Positions 5,528 to 7,116 of a DNA stretch of 7,116 nucleotides are shown in pieces. This DNA is from Actinomycetota bacterium (GTDB lineage Bacteria > Actinomycetota > Thermoleophilia > Gaiellales > Gaiellaceae): NCBI GenBank assembly GCA_013816275.1, contig JACDER010000072.1, forward strand, positions 1 to 7,116, written 5' to 3'. Position 1 is the stretch's first letter, and every line of letters starts with the position of its first letter. Position numbers and translations under genes: made by a program. A model generated the notes under the pieces. The model saw only the letters and a list, made by a program, of their open reading frames with translations. It searched no databases and was not told the DNA's origin.

Positions 5528-6982
5528 ATGGCAAGTGCTGAGCGCACGAATGTCCTCGTCCGCATGCCGGCAGATCTGAAGAAACGCCTGGCAGACGAGG
5601 TCTCGAAGACGAAAAGGAGCCTGAACGACGTCGCGGTCGGCATCCTCGCCTCGCGCTTCGCCGTCCCCTTCGCCGGCAGCGGGCGACCCGGCTCGCCACC
5701 CAAGCAGGGCGGCGACGTTCTGCTGCGGATGCCGCCGGAGCTCAAAGACAAGCTGACGCGGCGCGCGCACGAGCGCCGCCGCAAGACCAACGACCTGATC
5801 GTCGAGACGCTCTGGGAGCGGCTCGACTCCGGAAGAAAGGAACACATGGCCTCCACAAACGGAAGAGCCCGCAGGAGCGAGGACAAGGTCCGCGTCGCGA
5901 TCGTCGGCGTCGGCAACTGCGCCAACTCGCTGCTCCAGGGCGTCGAGTACTACAAGGACGCGGACCCGGATCAGTTCGTCCCCGGCCTCATGCACGTCGA
6001 CCTGGGCGGCTACCACGTCCGCGACGTGGAGTTCACCGCTGCGTTCGACGTCACGACGGACAAGGTCGGCAAAGACCTGGCCGACGCGATCTGGGCCCAT
6101 CCGAACGACACGATCAAGTTCTCCGACGTGCCCAAGACCGGCGTCACCGTCTCGCGCGGCATGACCCACGACGGCCTCGGGAAGTACATCTCCGAGGTCG
6201 TGAACAAGGCTCCCGGTGACACCGACGACGTCGTCGACATCCTGCGCGAGACCGGAACCGACGTCGTGGTCAACTACCTCCCCGTCGGCTCCGAGGAGGC
6301 CACGAAGTGGTACACGGAGCAGATCCTCCAGGCCGGTTGCGCGATGGTGAACTGCATGCCGGTCTTCATCGCCAGGGGCGGTCACTACCAGCGGCGCTTC
6401 GAGGATGCGGGCCTGCCGATCATCGGCGACGACATCAAGTCGCAGGTCGGCGCGACGATCACGCACCGGGTGCTCACGAGCCTGTTCCGCGAGCGGGGCG
6501 TCCACCTCGACAGGACGATGCAGCTCAACGTCGGCGGCAACTCCGACTTCCTGAACATGCTCGAGCGTGAGCGGCTCGAGTCGAAGAAGATCTCGAAGAC
6601 GAACGCGGTCACGTCGATGCTCGACTACGACATGGGCGAGGGCAATGTCCACGTCGGCCCGTCCGACTACGTGCCCTGGCTGACCGACCGGAAGTGGGCG
6701 TACATCCGCATGGAAGGGACGACCTTCGGCGACGTGCCGCTGAATCTCGAGCTGAAGCTCGAGGTCTGGGACTCGCCCAACTCGGCGGGAATCGTGATCG
6801 ACGGCGTGCGGCTCGCGAAGCTGGCGCTCAACAACGGCGTCGGCGGCGCCCTGGAGGGGCCGAGCGCCTACCTGATGAAGTCGCCGCCCAAGCAGATCCC
6901 GGACGACGACGCGCACGCGGCCGTCGAGCGGTTCATCAAGCAGTACACGCGGACGAAGGCGAAGACCGCAGCGAAGGGCTAG
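5528..6982 (+). CDS. ino1: tandem ribbon-helix-helix domains fused to inositol-3-phosphate synthase
   Basis: One frame of 484 residues. An in-frame TGA directly before the ATG fixes 5528 as the earliest start. Residues 8-44 and 63-99 are two RHH (Arc/CopG-like) units. They align at a constant offset of 55 and share V-L-x-R-M-P, L-K, N-D and other positions. Residues 107-484 are a complete actinobacterial Ino1, the NAD-dependent enzyme making inositol 3-phosphate from glucose 6-phosphate. Seen: the NAD loop G-V-G-N-C-A-N-S (127-134), N-Y-L-P-V-G-S-E-E (249-257), G-D-D-I-K-S-Q with Lys304, L-N-V-G-G-N-S-D-F (333-341), [11 protein letters not shown] (348-358), and the [11 protein letters not shown] and [11 protein letters not shown] blocks. 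Free Ino1 is normally about 360-380 residues, matching 107-484 alone. The RHH part probably binds DNA, perhaps the inverted repeat just upstream. Internal initiation at 5846 could give free Ino1. Ino1 identity is firm; the fusion being expressed as one protein is inference. Confidence 0.93.
   Translation: MASAERTNVLVRMPADLKKRLADEVSKTKRSLNDVAVGILASRFAVPFAGSGRPGSPPKQGGDVLLRMPPELKDKLTRRAHERRRKTNDLIVETLWERLDSGRKEHMASTNGRARRSEDKVRVAIVGVGNCANSLLQGVEYYKDADPDQFVPGLMHVDLGGYHVRDVEFTAAFDVTTDKVGKDLADAIWAHPNDTIKFSDVPKTGVTVSRGMTHDGLGKYISEVVNKAPGDTDDVVDILRETGTDVVVNYLPVGSEEATKWYTEQILQAGCAMVNCMPVFIARGGHYQRRFEDAGLPIIGDDIKSQVGATITHRVLTSLFRERGVHLDRTMQLNVGGNSDFLNMLERERLESKKISKTNAVTSMLDYDMGEGNVHVGPSDYVPWLTDRKWAYIRMEGTTFGDVPLNLELKLEVWDSPNSAGIVIDGVRLAKLALNNGVGGALEGPSAYLMKSPPKQIPDDDAHAAVERFIKQYTRTKAKTAAKG
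5836..5848 (+). promoter_or_regulatory. internal ribosome binding site and ATG at the RHH/Ino1 boundary
   Basis: AAAGGA (5836-5841) lies 4 bases before an in-frame ATG at 5846, which begins M-A-S-T-N-G just before the conserved Ino1 core. This is a better Shine-Dalgarno than the ATG at 5528 has. Starting here gives a 378-residue Ino1 of normal family length. Two products from one frame, or mainly the short one, are possible. Confidence 0.5.
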
Positions 6983-6985
6983 TAG

Positions 6986-7116
6986 ATGGTTGCTGCCACG
7001 ATCTCGCGCGTCCGGCTGCGCGATCTGGCACGCCTGGGCCGCTCCGGCCCGGCTGCGGCCGGCGGAGCCGGCCTCCACCGTGCCCGCGCCTCGCCACCTC
7101 GGCCGCTCACCGATGC
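6986..7116 (+). CDS. possible start of a further gene, product unknown (cut by window end)
   Basis: An ATG three bases after the ino1 stop opens a frame that runs to the window end (43 codons: M-V-A-A-T-I-S-R-V-R-L-R-D-L-A-R-L, then Gly/Ala/Arg-rich sequence). No Shine-Dalgarno precedes it and no motif is recognisable. Close spacing and direction fit an operon member, but high GC keeps many frames open by chance. A 7-bp stem with a 3-base loop (GGCCGGC/GCCGGCC, 7057-7073) lies within it and has no T-run. Confidence 0.3.
   Translation, partial: MVAATISRVRLRDLARLGRSGPAAAGGAGLHRARASPPRPLTD

Noticed and set aside
7057..7073. GGCCGGC/GCCGGCC hairpin as a terminator after ino1
   Set aside because: There is no T-run and it lies 75 bases past the stop in a possible new gene; short GC palindromes are expected by chance here.
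4508..7078. Very long minus-strand open frame (856 codons) opposite the PAP2, PIP-synthase-like and ino1 genes
   Set aside because: It is antisense to three genes with clear conserved motifs, and its product is a low-complexity Arg/Asp/Glu/Val-rich sequence. This is the usual shadow frame in high-GC coding DNA.

Overview
The window is high-GC DNA with dense coding, several start codons without a Shine-Dalgarno sequence, and an inositol-phospholipid gene set. Together these point to an actinobacterium. The styles of the Aur1-like PAP2 enzyme, the lipoprotein and the Ino1 suggest a Thermoleophilia-type lineage (Gaiellales/Solirubrobacterales), but that placement is inference. No tRNA, rRNA, CRISPR array, transposase or phage gene was seen. 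No stretch over 300 bases lacks a gene.

Layout. (1) 1-504 (+) is the C-terminal part of an M29 metallo-aminopeptidase with the metal-ligand motifs present. (2) 520-1947 (-) is a secreted protein of unknown function, broken by three apparent one-base deletions that all have the same sign. (3) 2002-2505 (-) is a small SRPBCC/START-like protein. It is divergent from moaA across a 107-bp region with -10-like boxes placed for leaderless transcripts on both sides. (4) moaA (2613-3605, +) is complete and overlaps by a few bases a short lipoprotein gene (3605-4075). (5) A well-formed promoter (TTAACA, 17 bp, TACAAT) sits in a tandemly repeated AT-rich patch. It would start a leaderless transcript at the GTG of a PAP2/Aur1-like membrane phosphatase or phosphotransferase gene (4128-4865). 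That gene overlaps by GTGA a phosphatidylinositol-phosphate-synthase-like gene (4862-5497). (6) 5528-6982 (+) is one open frame. It joins two tandem ribbon-helix-helix (RHH) DNA-binding domains to a full-length actinobacterial inositol-3-phosphate synthase (Ino1). (7) 6986-7116 may be the start of another gene.

How the genes work together. Ino1 turns glucose-6-phosphate into inositol phosphate. The CDP-alcohol phosphotransferase attaches inositol phosphate to a CDP-activated lipid. The PAP2 protein is a candidate for dephosphorylating or further modifying that product.

The most interesting feature is the regulator-enzyme fusion. A DNA-binding module of the size and type of a repressor is fused to the committed enzyme of inositol synthesis. 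A perfect 8-bp inverted repeat (TGATAGCA-N6-TGCTATCA) lies 11 bp before its start codon and covers a possible extended -10 box. An internal ATG with its own Shine-Dalgarno-like sequence at the domain boundary could also produce free Ino1. This suggests an autoregulated, possibly metabolite-sensing, inositol biosynthesis switch.
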